Of a stretch of DNA of 64,000 nt, positions 38,096 to 47,189 are shown one piece after another; the first letter of the stretch is position 1, and every line of letters begins with the position of its first letter. The notes beneath the pieces are model-generated. The model searched no databases. It saw only the letters and a list, made by a program, of their open reading frames with translations, and was not told the DNA's origin. Made by a program: the position numbers and the translations under genes. Origin of the DNA: Hyphomicrobiales bacterium (GTDB lineage Bacteria > Pseudomonadota > Alphaproteobacteria > Rhizobiales > Rhizobiaceae); the NCBI GenBank assembly GCA_900466005.1, contig UEGQ01000010.1, forward strand, positions 1-64,000, in the 5' to 3' direction.

Positions 38096-38433
38096 AGGGG
38101 CATACCTCTTTCAAGCGGCAAGCCCGTTCCACGCGCTATGGGATATTCTTCGCGACCGATCAGGCTTGCCCATCCGCATAGGGAAAGACGACAAGGGCCA
38201 TCATGGCGCGACTGCGGCCCACAGACCGCAATCCCCTTATATTCGGGGGGACTTTAAAAGCTGGTTAATCGGGTAGCGCCGGCGGTTCTCGGCCTCTCGC
38301 CTTCAGGAAGGCCTCGAAGGCGCTGCGCCTTTGCTCTACGACAGGTCTAGAATGTTCATGGAAAATCGCACGGCGGCGGGGATTCGTCCCTTTCGGGTCG
38401 AAGGGAGTTGCCGCGCAGGACGGGAGGCATCTC
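38096..38433. other. Divergent intergenic region, no site assigned
   Basis: This 338-bp gap lies between the McpU-like gene and the phosphotransferase gene. An AT-richer stretch around 38235-38270 (CCCC-TTATATTC-GGGG) may hold a promoter. No small gene was found. Confidence 0.4.
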
Positions 38434-39351
38434 ATGCGGCGGATCGATAAGTTGAAGGCGGGCAAGTTCGCGGTCGATGCGGACCTGGTCAGGCGGCTGA
38501 TCGCAAGCCAGTTTCCGGCCTTTGCAGGGCACGCGGTACGCGAGATCGCCGACGACGGCTGGGACAATTGGACCTTCCGGCTGGGTGAACATCTGAAGGT
38601 TCGCCTGCCGAGTGCCGAAGGTTACGCCGGACAGCCGGTCAAGGAGTATCGCTGGCTGCCCGTTCTGGCGCCGCAACTGCCGGTGCGGGCTCCGGCACCG
38701 GTCGCACTCGGCGAGCCGGAGCACGGCTATCCCTGGCACTGGACCATCTACGAGTGGATCGAGGACGTGCCCGTCCGGCGTGAGGTCGTGCCGGATCTCA
38801 TCGCCTTTGCAACCGACCTTGCCGCCTTCCTGAAAGCGCTGCACGGGCTCGATGTCTCCGGCGGCCCGGCGCCGGGTGCGCACAACTTCTTTCGTGGGGA
38901 CGACGTAATCCGCGTCTATGGCGAGGAGGCGCGCCGTTCGCTGGCGCAACTGGCCGGGAGAATCGACCTCGCCGGGGCGTTGTCGATCCTCGACGCGGCG
39001 GAACGGGCTCCCTTTTCGGGGCGCCCCTGCTGGCTGCACGGCGATATCGCAGTGGGCAACCTGCTGGTAGGGGACGGGCGCCTCTCCGCCGTCATCGATT
39101 TCGGCTCGGCGGCGGTCGGCGACCCGGCCTGCGATCTCGTGATTACCTGGCTGTTCTTCGAGGGCGAGAGCAGGCGGACGTTTCGTGAGGCAATGATGGT
39201 CGACGAGGGGTGCTGGGCCCGTGCCCGCGCCTGGGCGCTGTGGAAAGCCGCCCTCGTCCTGGCGTCGGAGGCCCCGACGCATCCGCAGGAATTTCCGCCC
39301 GCCGAGGTCATCGAGGCGGTCGTTCGCGAGCATCGGGCCGCCCTCGGCTGA
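38434..39351 (+). CDS. Aminoglycoside phosphotransferase (APH) family kinase
   Basis: The 305-residue protein has the APH/choline-kinase fold. The phosphate-loop region is WDNWTFRLGEHLKVRLPS, the catalytic loop is WLHGDIAVGNLLV with the base Asp, and the metal-binding DFG is in VIDFGSAAVGDPACDL. Such chromosomal members phosphorylate small molecules and need not give drug resistance; the substrate is unknown. GGAGG 6 nt before the ATG supports the start. It stands alone, 37 bp from the convergent enoyl-CoA hydratase gene. Confidence 0.88.
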   Translation: MRRIDKLKAGKFAVDADLVRRLIASQFPAFAGHAVREIADDGWDNWTFRLGEHLKVRLPSAEGYAGQPVKEYRWLPVLAPQLPVRAPAPVALGEPEHGYPWHWTIYEWIEDVPVRREVVPDLIAFATDLAAFLKALHGLDVSGGPAPGAHNFFRGDDVIRVYGEEARRSLAQLAGRIDLAGALSILDAAERAPFSGRPCWLHGDIAVGNLLVGDGRLSAVIDFGSAAVGDPACDLVITWLFFEGESRRTFREAMMVDEGCWARARAWALWKAALVLASEAPTHPQEFPPAEVIEAVVREHRAALG

Positions 39352-39388
39352 GGACTGGCAAACATCCTCCGGCGGGGTTCCCCTCCGG

Positions 39389-40147
39389 TCAGCGTCCCTT
39401 GAGGAACGCCTCGAAGGCGGCGCGTGCTTCGGCACTCTTCAAGCGTTCGACGAAGAAGGCGAGTTCCTCTTCCATCCGCACGAGAAGCTCGGCGCGGTCG
39501 CCGCGGATGAGATCGCGGGCGATCCGCATCGCCTCCGGCGGCTTGCCGGCGATCGACGCGGCGAGCTTCAGCGTTTCCGCCTCGACTGCCTCGGGTGCGA
39601 CAACCTTCCAGATCAGCCCGGCGGCGCGGGCCTCCTCCGCCGAAAAGCCTTCGCTGGCGGCGAGCATCGCGAAGGCGCGCTGGTGGCCCATCATCCGCGG
39701 GGCGAGCAGGCTCGATCCCGCTTCCGGAACGAGCGCGAGGTCGACGAACGGCGTCCTGAACAGGCTGCGGTCGGAGGCGATCGTCATGTCGCAATGCATC
39801 TGGATCGTCGTGCCGATGCCGATTGCCAGCCCGTCGACGCCGGAGACGACCGGCTTCGAGACGCTCCAGAGCGCCTTCAGGAAGCCGAAGGCGGCCGGTT
39901 CGCCGACGGCGCCCGCCATCGCGAAGGCGAGGAAGTCCGCCATGTCGTTGCCGGCGGAGAAGCAGCCCTCCGTGCCGAGAAAGGCGACGCAACGGATCGC
40001 CGCATCGTCCTCGGCGGCGAGCAGGCCGTCCGTCATCTTCGCATACATCGCCTGGGTAATGGCGTTCTTCTTCTCCGGCCGGTTGAACCGGATCACCAGC
40101 ACGCCGGAATGGGCTTCGGGGCGCTCGATCAGAATGTGGTCGGTCAT
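39389..40147 (-). CDS. Enoyl-CoA hydratase/isomerase family protein
   Basis: The 252-residue crotonase-fold enzyme has FNRPEKKNAIT near the N-terminus. Its oxyanion-hole segments are FSAGNDMADF and VDGLAIGIGTTIQMHCD. It should act on an acyl-CoA in beta-oxidation. The position of one usual catalytic glutamate is occupied in ALVPEAGSS. The acyl-CoA dehydrogenase gene lies upstream on the same strand, separated by a palindromic repeat element, and the pair may supply consecutive beta-oxidation steps. Confidence 0.9.
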   Translation of the reverse strand: MTDHILIERPEAHSGVLVIRFNRPEKKNAITQAMYAKMTDGLLAAEDDAAIRCVAFLGTEGCFSAGNDMADFLAFAMAGAVGEPAAFGFLKALWSVSKPVVSGVDGLAIGIGTTIQMHCDMTIASDRSLFRTPFVDLALVPEAGSSLLAPRMMGHQRAFAMLAASEGFSAEEARAAGLIWKVVAPEAVEAETLKLAASIAGKPPEAMRIARDLIRGDRAELLVRMEEELAFFVERLKSAEARAAFEAFLKGR

Positions 40148-40171
40148 CTGGGTCTTCCTAGAGTGGCGGCG

Positions 40172-40309
40172 CTACCCTCCCCTTGAGGGGGAGGGTCGGA
40201 GCGAAGCTCCGGGGTGGGGTGATCAACGACGTTTGTCCTGCAACTAGGCGGGAGTGTCCCCCCCACCCGCCGCTCACGCGGCGACCTCCCCCTCAAGGGG
40301 GAGGTGTAG
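40172..40309. repeat. Composite palindromic intergenic repeat (RIME/BIME-like)
   Basis: The left half holds two hairpins: ACCCTCCCC/GGGGAGGGT (40174-40196) and CGGAGC/GCTCCG (40197-40211). The right half holds GCCGC/GCGGC (40269-40282) and ACCTCCCCC/GGGGGAGGT (40284-40305). The halves are rough mirror images about a non-repetitive 45-bp centre. The pattern resembles the short palindromic elements scattered between rhizobial genes. It lies between the acyl-CoA dehydrogenase stop and the hydratase start and could end or protect the transcript. Confidence 0.75.
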
Positions 40310-40311
40310 CT

Positions 40312-42090
40312 TCATACAAGAAGTGCCCGCGCTGCCGTGAGGCTCGCGGCGCCGTTGACGACGCGGTCCTTCAGCGCCGTGGTTTCGGCGATCAGGTTTT
40401 CCGCCGCGAAACGGCAGAGTGCGATGCGGATGTCACGGCCATTCTCCTCGTCCGCAAGCCCGCCCTTGGCGAGATAGCAGCCGGTCAGCGCCAGGCCGAA
40501 CAGCCGCTGATAGGGCGTGGCGCCGGCAAGCGCCGCCGCGGCATCGCCCCCGGCGAGACGGGCGAGCATCCATTCGGTCGCCTCTTCGAGGTCGGCGAGG
40601 CTCGCCGAAAGCCTTTCCGCGGTCGCGCCGAAGCCGTCGAGGTTGGAGGCGCGGACCTGGTCGGCGATCGCCTTCAGTTCGGCGATGAAACCGCGGACAT
40701 GATCGCCGTTCGAGAGCGGCAGCTTGCGGGTGACGAGATCGATCGCCTGGATGCCGTTGGTGCCTTCGTAGATCGGGGCGATACGGGCGTCGCGCAGGTA
40801 GCGGGCCGCACCCGTCTCCTCGATGAAGCCCATGCCGCCATGCACCTGGATGCCGAGCGAGGCGACGTCTACGCCGGCGTCGGTCGCGAAGCTCTTGGCG
40901 ATCGGCGTCAAGAGGGCGGCGCGTTCCTGCCAGAAGGCGGCGTCCGCCCCTTCCGTGTGGTGGGCCATGTCGATCGCGTGGGCGCAGGAATAGCAGATCG
41001 CGCGCGAGCCCTGCGTCAGCGCCTTCATGGTGACAAGCGTGCGGGCGACGTCCGGGTGCTCGATGATCGGGCTCATGCCGGAACCGGTCCAGCCGGGCGC
41101 CTTGCCCTGGGTGCGTTCCTTCGCGTATTCGACCGCCTTCTGGGTCGCGGCCTCGCAGATCGCCACGCCCTGCATGCCGACGGCGAGGCGCGCATTGTTC
41201 ATCATCGTGAACATGCAGGCGAGCCCCTTGTTCTCCTCGCCGACGAGGTAGCCGATCGCGCCCGGTTCGTCGCCGAACTTGCCGTCGCCGTAGATCATCG
41301 TGCAGGTTGGCGAGCCGTGGATGCCGAGCTTGTGTTCCAGCGAATGGCAGTGGAGATCGTTGCGGGGCCCAAGCGAACCGTCGTCGTTGACGAGGAACTT
41401 CGGCACCAGGAAGAGCGAAATGCCACGGGTGCCGGCCGGTGCATCGGGAAGGCGCGCCAGCACGAGATGGACGATGTTGTCGGTGACTTCGTGTTCGCCC
41501 CAGGTGATGAAGATCTTCTGGCCGAAGATTCGGTAGGTGCCGTCGTCGCGGCGTTCGGCGCGCGTCTTCATGACGCCGAGGTCGGAGCCGGCATGGGGTT
41601 CGGTGAGGTTCATCGAGGCGGTCCACTCGCCCGACACCATCTTGTGCAGGAATTTTTCCTTCAGCGCCTCGCTGCCGTGGGCGGCAAGCGCCTCCGAGGC
41701 GCCCATGGTGAGCGTCGGGCCGAGCGCGAAGGCCATGGAACCGGAATTCCACATTTCCAGCGCGGCGACGTTCAGCATGTGCGGCAGCGCCTGGCCGCCG
41801 AATTCCTCAGGCGCGACGAGTGCGTTCCAGCCGCCCTCGGCCCATTGGCGGTAGAGATCGGCCCAGCCGTCCGGCACGATGACCTTGCCGTCGACGAGCC
41901 TCGCGCCCTGCCGGTCGCCGATCTCGGCGAGCGGCGCCACCTCGTCGCTGGCAAAGCGCCCGGCTTCAGAGAGAATCGCGTCCACCAGGTCATCGCTGAG
42001 GTCTCCGAGGCGTCCCTCGTCGATCGCCTTGGAAAGGCCAGCCACATGCTTCAGGGTGAATGCGATCTCGTCTACCGGCGCCTTGTACAT
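40312..42090 (-). CDS. Acyl-CoA dehydrogenase
   Basis: The 592-residue flavoenzyme oxidises an acyl-CoA to the 2-enoyl-CoA. It is of the long type, with an N-terminal extension (MYKAPVDEIAFTLKHVAGL), the acyl-CoA dehydrogenase core (MNLTEPHAGSDLG, HGSPTCTMIYG, HGGMGFIEETGAARYLRD) and an extra C-terminal helical domain after about residue 470. The core glutamate region YEGTNGIQAIDL is present. ATG 42090 is preferred because AGGAGG lies 9 nt upstream, against 3 nt for ATG 42096. DmdC-like homologues use methylthiopropionyl-CoA, so chain specificity is open. Confidence 0.92.
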   Translation of the reverse strand: MYKAPVDEIAFTLKHVAGLSKAIDEGRLGDLSDDLVDAILSEAGRFASDEVAPLAEIGDRQGARLVDGKVIVPDGWADLYRQWAEGGWNALVAPEEFGGQALPHMLNVAALEMWNSGSMAFALGPTLTMGASEALAAHGSEALKEKFLHKMVSGEWTASMNLTEPHAGSDLGVMKTRAERRDDGTYRIFGQKIFITWGEHEVTDNIVHLVLARLPDAPAGTRGISLFLVPKFLVNDDGSLGPRNDLHCHSLEHKLGIHGSPTCTMIYGDGKFGDEPGAIGYLVGEENKGLACMFTMMNNARLAVGMQGVAICEAATQKAVEYAKERTQGKAPGWTGSGMSPIIEHPDVARTLVTMKALTQGSRAICYSCAHAIDMAHHTEGADAAFWQERAALLTPIAKSFATDAGVDVASLGIQVHGGMGFIEETGAARYLRDARIAPIYEGTNGIQAIDLVTRKLPLSNGDHVRGFIAELKAIADQVRASNLDGFGATAERLSASLADLEEATEWMLARLAGGDAAAALAGATPYQRLFGLALTGCYLAKGGLADEENGRDIRIALCRFAAENLIAETTALKDRVVNGAASLTAARALLV

Positions 42091-42393
42091 GCGCATGCTC
42101 CTCCTGCTGACGTCCCATCATTTCCGCGGCCGGTCCTCCGGGCCTGATGCGGAAATCGTGTCCATTGGCTAATTGATTTTTACGTAAACGTCAAACCGTT
42201 TTGCGGGACGATTCCCTGCGCGGAAGGCCGGCGAGGGTGCGTGAAATTCAACGGATGGCAGGCCCATACCGCACGGGCTGGGTCGAATTTTTCGCGAAGT
42301 CGAGAAACCGGGCAGAGATTTGGAATCTCATCCTACGTCTTCGTTTGTGCGGAAACGATCGGCGATCTACTTCCAGGTCGAAGGAGATCGACC

Positions 42394-42852
42394 ATGCAGA
42401 TCGAAGAGACGCCCGACATGTGGGTTCTGCGCCTGCGCAGGCGCTTGCGCATTCCCGAGATCAGGCAGGCTGCGGCCGAGTGTGCCCCCTTGATCGAACG
42501 GCAGATCGAGGAGGCCGGCTTGACGGTCGACGGTCCCTGGCTCTTTGTCTCGCACCACCTCCCGAAAGACGGCAAGACGCCGTTCGACTGGGAGATATGC
42601 CGGCCCGTCGCAAGGCCCGCCGCCTATGCCGGGTCGATCGAACTCTGCCACTTCGAGCCGATCATCGTCGCTGCCCGCGTTCACCATGGTTCCCTGCGGA
42701 CCCTGTTCACGCAGGGATATGCGCCCCTCGTTGCCGAGATCGAGATGTCTCGCCATCATTTTTCCGGCGAGAGCCGCGAGGTCTATCACGACTGGCGAGG
42801 ACCCGGCGCGCCCTATCACCGGATCGAGATCCAGTTCGGGCTGTCGCGCTGA
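42394..42852 (+). CDS. GyrI-like small-molecule-binding protein
   Basis: The 152-residue protein looks like a free-standing GyrI-like / AraC effector-binding domain. It shows two repeats with FVSHHLPKDGKTPFDWEICRPV-type and VHHGSLRTLF...YHDWRGPG-type segments (quoted in outline), ending in a strand (HRIEIQFGLS). Such proteins bind hydrophobic or cationic small molecules and some hydrolyse them. No DNA-binding domain is attached. GGAG 7 nt before ATG 42394 fixes the start. It stands alone, convergent with a chemoreceptor gene. Confidence 0.72.
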   Translation: MQIEETPDMWVLRLRRRLRIPEIRQAAAECAPLIERQIEEAGLTVDGPWLFVSHHLPKDGKTPFDWEICRPVARPAAYAGSIELCHFEPIIVAARVHHGSLRTLFTQGYAPLVAEIEMSRHHFSGESREVYHDWRGPGAPYHRIEIQFGLSR

Positions 42853-42895
42853 CCGCCCGCCGCGCCGAAGAACGGCAATAGCCCCCCGGGCAAAG

Positions 42896-42924
42896 AAAAA
42901 CCCCCGAAGGCGGGCCTTCGGGGG
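42896..42924 (-). terminator. Rho-independent terminator of the 4HB chemoreceptor gene
   Basis: A perfect 10-bp stem (CCCCCGAAGG / CCTTCGGGGG) with a 4-nt loop is followed on the minus strand by TTTTTCTTT, a textbook terminator 37 nt past the stop. Confidence 0.88.
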
Positions 42925-42961
42925 CGTGTGTTCAGACGGGGAGCGGACCGGGCTTCTCGGC

Positions 42962-44893
42962 TCAGAATTCTTCCCAGTCGTCGACGGCAAGCGCGGTATT
43001 GCCGCGCACCTGGGCTACCTTCGGAGCCGGCATCGGGTGTGCCGGCGCCGACCGGGCCGGGGCACTGGTCACTGGGCGCGATGCCGGGGCGGCGGCGCGT
43101 TCCCCTGCGGCGAGCCGGAACTGGCCGATCAGCTCGCGGAGCTTGGCGGTTTCCATGGCGAGGCTCGAGCTCGCCGCTGTTGACTGTTCGACCATGGCGG
43201 CGTTCTGCTGGGTCGTCTGGTCCATCGAGTTGACGGCCGTGTTGACCTCGGCAAGCCCGATCGACTGTTCCTTCGCCGCGGTGGCGATCGAATCCATGTG
43301 CTGGTTCATCTCGGTAATGAAGCCGCTGATCGCCTGCAGCGCCACACCGGTGTCGCGCACCAGCTTCACGCCGTTTTCCACTTCATCGGAAGAGTTCTGG
43401 ATGAGCCCCTTGATTTCGCGGGCCGCCTGGGCGGAGCGCTGCGCAAGCTCGCGCACTTCCTGGGCAACGACGGCGAAACCCTTGCCGGCCTCACCGGCGC
43501 GCGCCGCTTCGACTCCGGCGTTGAGCGCCAGCAGGTTGGTCTGGAAGGCAATCTCGTCGATGACGCCGATAATGTTGGAGATTTGCTGCGAAGACCCCTC
43601 GATGCGCCGCATCGCTTCTTCGGCGCTGGCCACGACGCCTGCCGATTTCGCAGCGCCCTGGTTCGCCTGGGTCGCGACGGTGCGGGCGTCTTCCGTGCGC
43701 CGGGTCGAGGAATTGACGTTGGCGGTGATCTCGTCGAGGGCGGCGGCGGTTTCTTCGAGCGAAGCCGCCTGCTGTTCCGTTCGTTTGGAGAGGTTTTCCG
43801 CGGCTGTCGCCATCTCGCGGGCGCCGCTGTCCATCGTCGAAACGCTGTCCTGAATGACCTGCAGCGTCGAGGAGAGCTGGCGGACGGACTGGTTGAAGTC
43901 GCGGCGCAACTCCTCGAAATCGGCGGCGAAGGCTTCGTCCAGCTGGAAGGACAGGTCGCCGGAGGCGAGACGCTTCAGCCCGGCGGCAAGGCCCGAGGTC
44001 GCAATCCGCATGCGCTCGGCGGCCTCCGCCTCGGCGCGCTGCTGGCTGGCGACCCGGTCGAGTTCGGCCTGACGGCGGTTCTGTTCGGCCTCGGCTTCGA
44101 GGCGCTTGTTGGTGATCGCCGCCTGCCGGAAGATTTCGACGGCACCCGCCATCTCGCCGATCTCGTCGCTGCGGCCGGCATAGGGGATCTGCTTATCGGT
44201 GTCACCGTCGGCAAGCCCGCGCATCGAACGGGTGATGCGCTGGATCGGATTGGCGACCCCGGTGACGGTGAACAGCATGGCCGCGCCGGCGACGACGAAG
44301 GCGAGCGCACTCACCGAGGCGATCAGGACCTGCATGAAGTCGAACTCGGCCTTCATGTCGTCATGCACCGCGTCCGCCTGTTCGACATAATAGTCGACCA
44401 GCGTGTCGATCGCCTCGTCGCTGGCGTCGCCATACTTCTGCAATTCGTCGGAGAAGGCGACCTTGGCCTCTTCATTCTTGTTCTCGCGGGAAAGCGCCAG
44501 CACCTTTTCGCCCTGTTGGACGTAGGCATCGAGGGTTGCCGTCACCTCGCCGATCAGCTTTTGCTCTTCGGTCCCCCTGATGAATTGTTCGTTCTGCTTG
44601 CGGATCAGTTCGCGCTGGAAGTCGACATAGGTCTTGATGTCCTTTTCGACGGCAGCCATGGCTTCCGGCGTGAGGCTCATGATGTGCCGGGCATAGGCGA
44701 GCCGGATGTCGACCATGCCCTTGTCCATCAGCCGCACCTGGTTGGTCGAGGGCAGCGCCCGGTCGGCAATCTCACTTGCGCGATCGAAGACAGCGGAAAC
44801 GCCGGAGATGGCGGCAAAAGCGAGGCCGCCGGTGATGACGGCGATCGACGCCAGACTGAGGATCAGCGAGGTCTTGACGGTGGGGCGCTTCAT
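42962..44893 (-). CDS. Methyl-accepting chemotaxis protein, four-helix-bundle sensor, with CheR-docking tail
   Basis: The 643-residue receptor has TM1 at about 8-30 and an all-helical periplasmic domain at about 35-185 of the 4HB_MCP type (VRLMDKGMVDIRLAYARHIM). TM2 is at about 188-210, then HAMP, coiled coil and the tip [20 protein letters not shown]. It ends DDWEEF, a classic xWxxF CheR/CheB-docking pentapeptide after a Pro/Ala linker. AGGAA 6 nt before ATG 44893 sets the start; an upstream in-frame codon at 44923 is less likely. Ligand unknown. Confidence 0.93.
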   Translation of the reverse strand: MKRPTVKTSLILSLASIAVITGGLAFAAISGVSAVFDRASEIADRALPSTNQVRLMDKGMVDIRLAYARHIMSLTPEAMAAVEKDIKTYVDFQRELIRKQNEQFIRGTEEQKLIGEVTATLDAYVQQGEKVLALSRENKNEEAKVAFSDELQKYGDASDEAIDTLVDYYVEQADAVHDDMKAEFDFMQVLIASVSALAFVVAGAAMLFTVTGVANPIQRITRSMRGLADGDTDKQIPYAGRSDEIGEMAGAVEIFRQAAITNKRLEAEAEQNRRQAELDRVASQQRAEAEAAERMRIATSGLAAGLKRLASGDLSFQLDEAFAADFEELRRDFNQSVRQLSSTLQVIQDSVSTMDSGAREMATAAENLSKRTEQQAASLEETAAALDEITANVNSSTRRTEDARTVATQANQGAAKSAGVVASAEEAMRRIEGSSQQISNIIGVIDEIAFQTNLLALNAGVEAARAGEAGKGFAVVAQEVRELAQRSAQAAREIKGLIQNSSDEVENGVKLVRDTGVALQAISGFITEMNQHMDSIATAAKEQSIGLAEVNTAVNSMDQTTQQNAAMVEQSTAASSSLAMETAKLRELIGQFRLAAGERAAAPASRPVTSAPARSAPAHPMPAPKVAQVRGNTALAVDDWEEF

Positions 44894-45358
44894 GGAAATT
44901 CCTTCTGAAATACGGCTCCGCACAGCGGGGAGGGCGGCATGCGGAGATGGCTGTGATCGGAAAACACGATCGGCCGGAAGCGGCTTTTGGAGGACGGCTT
45001 CCGACAGGCGACGGCCTTGCGCGCGGCCACTTCATCTCGCCCGCCCCGCGAAATTGCGGGGCAATACTGTTCTGCAACGGAATGGTTGAGAAGCGGTTAA
45101 CTGCGGTTGCATCGATAAACTAAACTGCACGCAGAAGGTTTTCTTGCGATCATTATTGCACGACCGCAACCGTCAAATCCTGAAGCGCTGATATGGTATC
45201 TTCTGGATCAATATCCGCTTGGAAAGAAGTTCATAATCTGGACGGTATTTCGCTGGTAAACTTGGAAATACTGGAAAATGGATAGCCATGTTACAGGTGA
45301 GCGCAAGCATCTCCCGTCCGGCGGACGGAAGTCTCGAGATTCTTCGGGTGCCGGTGTG
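44894..45358. other. Intergenic region before the 4HB chemoreceptor gene, nothing recognised
   Basis: This 465-bp stretch is AT-richer between about 45080 and 45280 and probably contains the chemoreceptor promoter. I found no convincing gene, palindrome or RNA. Confidence 0.45.
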
Positions 45359-45613
45359 TTACTCGCGGTCGAGAGGCTCGGTGCCTTGCGGCTTGCCGGC
45401 ACGGTCGAGGCGGATCTTCTCGATCCGGTTTTCGGCGGCGGCCAGCAGCGTCTCGCAGTGCTTTTTCAACTGTTCGCCGCGCTCGTAGATGGCGATCGAC
45501 TCGTCAAGCGCCACATCGCCACGCTCCAGCCGCGCCACGATGCTCTCCAGCTCGGCAACGGCCTTCTCGAACGAATAGCCGGAAAGATCGGCCTGGGGGG
45601 CGCTTTCGGTCAT
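45359..45613 (-). CDS. xseB: Exodeoxyribonuclease VII small subunit
   Basis: XseB binds several copies to XseA to form exonuclease VII, which degrades single-stranded DNA. The 84-residue protein has the family pattern [18 protein letters not shown], then [21 protein letters not shown] 45613 has AAGGG 6 nt upstream; a TTG two codons earlier is less likely. It follows the deacetylase gene by 2 bp, so the two are co-translated. xseA is not in the window. Confidence 0.93.
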   Translation of the reverse strand: MTESAPQADLSGYSFEKAVAELESIVARLERGDVALDESIAIYERGEQLKKHCETLLAAAENRIEKIRLDRAGKPQGTEPLDRE

Positions 45614-45615
45614 GG

Positions 45616-46551
45616 TCAACCCTTCATCAGTCTCATGATATGCATGCCCGCCGATTCGGCGAGGCCTTCGAGATCATAGCCGCCTTCGAGAAGGCTGACG
45701 ACCCGGTTATGGGCGAATTTGTCCGCCGCTTCCATCACCCGCCCGGTCGCCCAGTCGAAATCCTCGCCCACGAGATTGAGCTGTCCCAGCGGGTCGCGGT
45801 GGTGCGCGTCGAAGCCGGCCGAGATCAGGATGAGGTCGGGCCGGAAATTTTCGAGTGCGGGCAGGACGCGCGCCTTGAACGCCTCGCGGAAATGCTCGCT
45901 GCCCGTGTTCGGCGACAGCGGCGCGTTGACGATGTTGCCGAAGGTGCCGGTCTCCTCCTTCTTGCCCGTGCCGGGATAGAGCGGCATCTGGTGCGTCGAG
46001 CAGAAGAGCACCGACCGGTCGTCCCAGAAGATGTCCTGCGTGCCGTTGCCGTGGTGCACGTCCCAGTCGACGATCGCCACTCGTTCGACGCCGTGATGCC
46101 GCATCGAGTGGCGGGCGGCGATCGCGATCGTGTTGAACAGGCAGAAGCCCATGGCCGTCGCCTTCTCCGCATGGTGGCCGGGTGGGCGGCAGGCGACGAA
46201 GGCATTGGTGATCTCGCGTGCCATCACCGCGTCGACGGCGGCCATCGCCCCGCCGATCGCCGTCAGGGCCGCCTGCAGGCTCTTCGGCGAGACATAGGTG
46301 TCGGTCTCGACCCGGTTGATCTCGTCTTCGTCCTCGGGGATCTGCCGCTTGATGGCTGCGAGGTGCTCTTCCGGATGCACCAGAAGCACCGCGTCCTCGT
46401 TTGCCTGCGGCGCCTGCGTGCGCTGCAGCGGCGCGAAATTCGGATGCTCGAGCGCGATGTTGATCGCGCGCAGCCGGTCCGGCCGCTCCGGATGGCCGGG
46501 CGGCGTCAGGTGCTCCAGAAAAATCGGGTGCTCGTAGAGGCGTGTGGTCAT
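45616..46551 (-). CDS. Histone deacetylase family protein (acetylpolyamine amidohydrolase-like)
   Basis: The 311-residue zinc hydrolase has the class II HDAC-like motifs [19 protein letters not shown] and [16 protein letters not shown], with the catalytic His pair and zinc-binding Asp/His. [13 protein letters not shown] supplies a further zinc-binding Asp. Bacterial members deacetylate polyamines, proteins or other small amides; the substrate is not evident. It is upstream of xseB by 2 bp, a pairing common in alphaproteobacteria. Confidence 0.9.
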   Translation of the reverse strand: MTTRLYEHPIFLEHLTPPGHPERPDRLRAINIALEHPNFAPLQRTQAPQANEDAVLLVHPEEHLAAIKRQIPEDEDEINRVETDTYVSPKSLQAALTAIGGAMAAVDAVMAREITNAFVACRPPGHHAEKATAMGFCLFNTIAIAARHSMRHHGVERVAIVDWDVHHGNGTQDIFWDDRSVLFCSTHQMPLYPGTGKKEETGTFGNIVNAPLSPNTGSEHFREAFKARVLPALENFRPDLILISAGFDAHHRDPLGQLNLVGEDFDWATGRVMEAADKFAHNRVVSLLEGGYDLEGLAESAGMHIMRLMKG

Positions 46552-46763
46552 GGTCGTTCCCGGGTCAGATGGTGTTCTAGGCCGGTCGGCCCGAAGTAGC
46601 CTTCTCCGTCTTCGCGGGCCATTCTAGGACCGCGCGGCGCGTAGCGCCACCGCTCCGCCGCCCCGGTTGACGACTGTCAACAGAAGCCCGCTGTTCCCAC
46701 CGCTCCTTGTTCTTCCGCGTTGAATGAACGTATAAATGCCTTGCACGTGGGAGAAGGCAGGCC

Positions 46764-47165
46764 ATGGACGACATCGAGCGCGTCGAAGTGACGGAAATCA
46801 TCGTTCCCTATCGCGACATCGATATGACGGGGCGGATGCACAATGCCGCCTATCTCGCCCATGCCGAGACCGCGCTCAGCCACTTCTGGCGCTATCGCCC
46901 GCCGCTCGAGGACGAACCGCACTTCCAGCCGACGAAGATCGAAATCCGCCTGCACGAGCCCCTGCATCTCGACGATCGGGTGAAGCTTACCGTCCGCGTC
47001 GACAAGATCGGCATGAAGTCGGTCGGCTTCGACATCCTCGTCCAGCGTGGCGAGACGCTCGCGGCCGAAGTCGAGATTGTCTGGGCGGCGACCGGCCGCG
47101 ACGACGACGAACCGGTCACCCTTCCCGAAACGCTGCGCGACTGGCTCTACAGCTATCTGCCGTGA
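46764..47165 (+). CDS. Hotdog-fold acyl-CoA thioesterase
   Basis: The 133-residue protein shows the 4-hydroxybenzoyl-CoA thioesterase / YbgC-type hotdog pattern: YRDIDMTGRMHNAAYLAHAE near residue 16, then IEIRLHEPLHLDDRVKLTVRV. The Asp and following Met/His segment is where the catalytic Asp normally lies. It probably hydrolyses an acyl-CoA. It diverges from the deacetylase gene across 212 bp without a clear site. Confidence 0.8.
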   Translation: MDDIERVEVTEIIVPYRDIDMTGRMHNAAYLAHAETALSHFWRYRPPLEDEPHFQPTKIEIRLHEPLHLDDRVKLTVRVDKIGMKSVGFDILVQRGETLAAEVEIVWAATGRDDDEPVTLPETLRDWLYSYLP

Positions 47166-47189
47166 GGTGCCGCTGCGAGGCCGGCTTGC

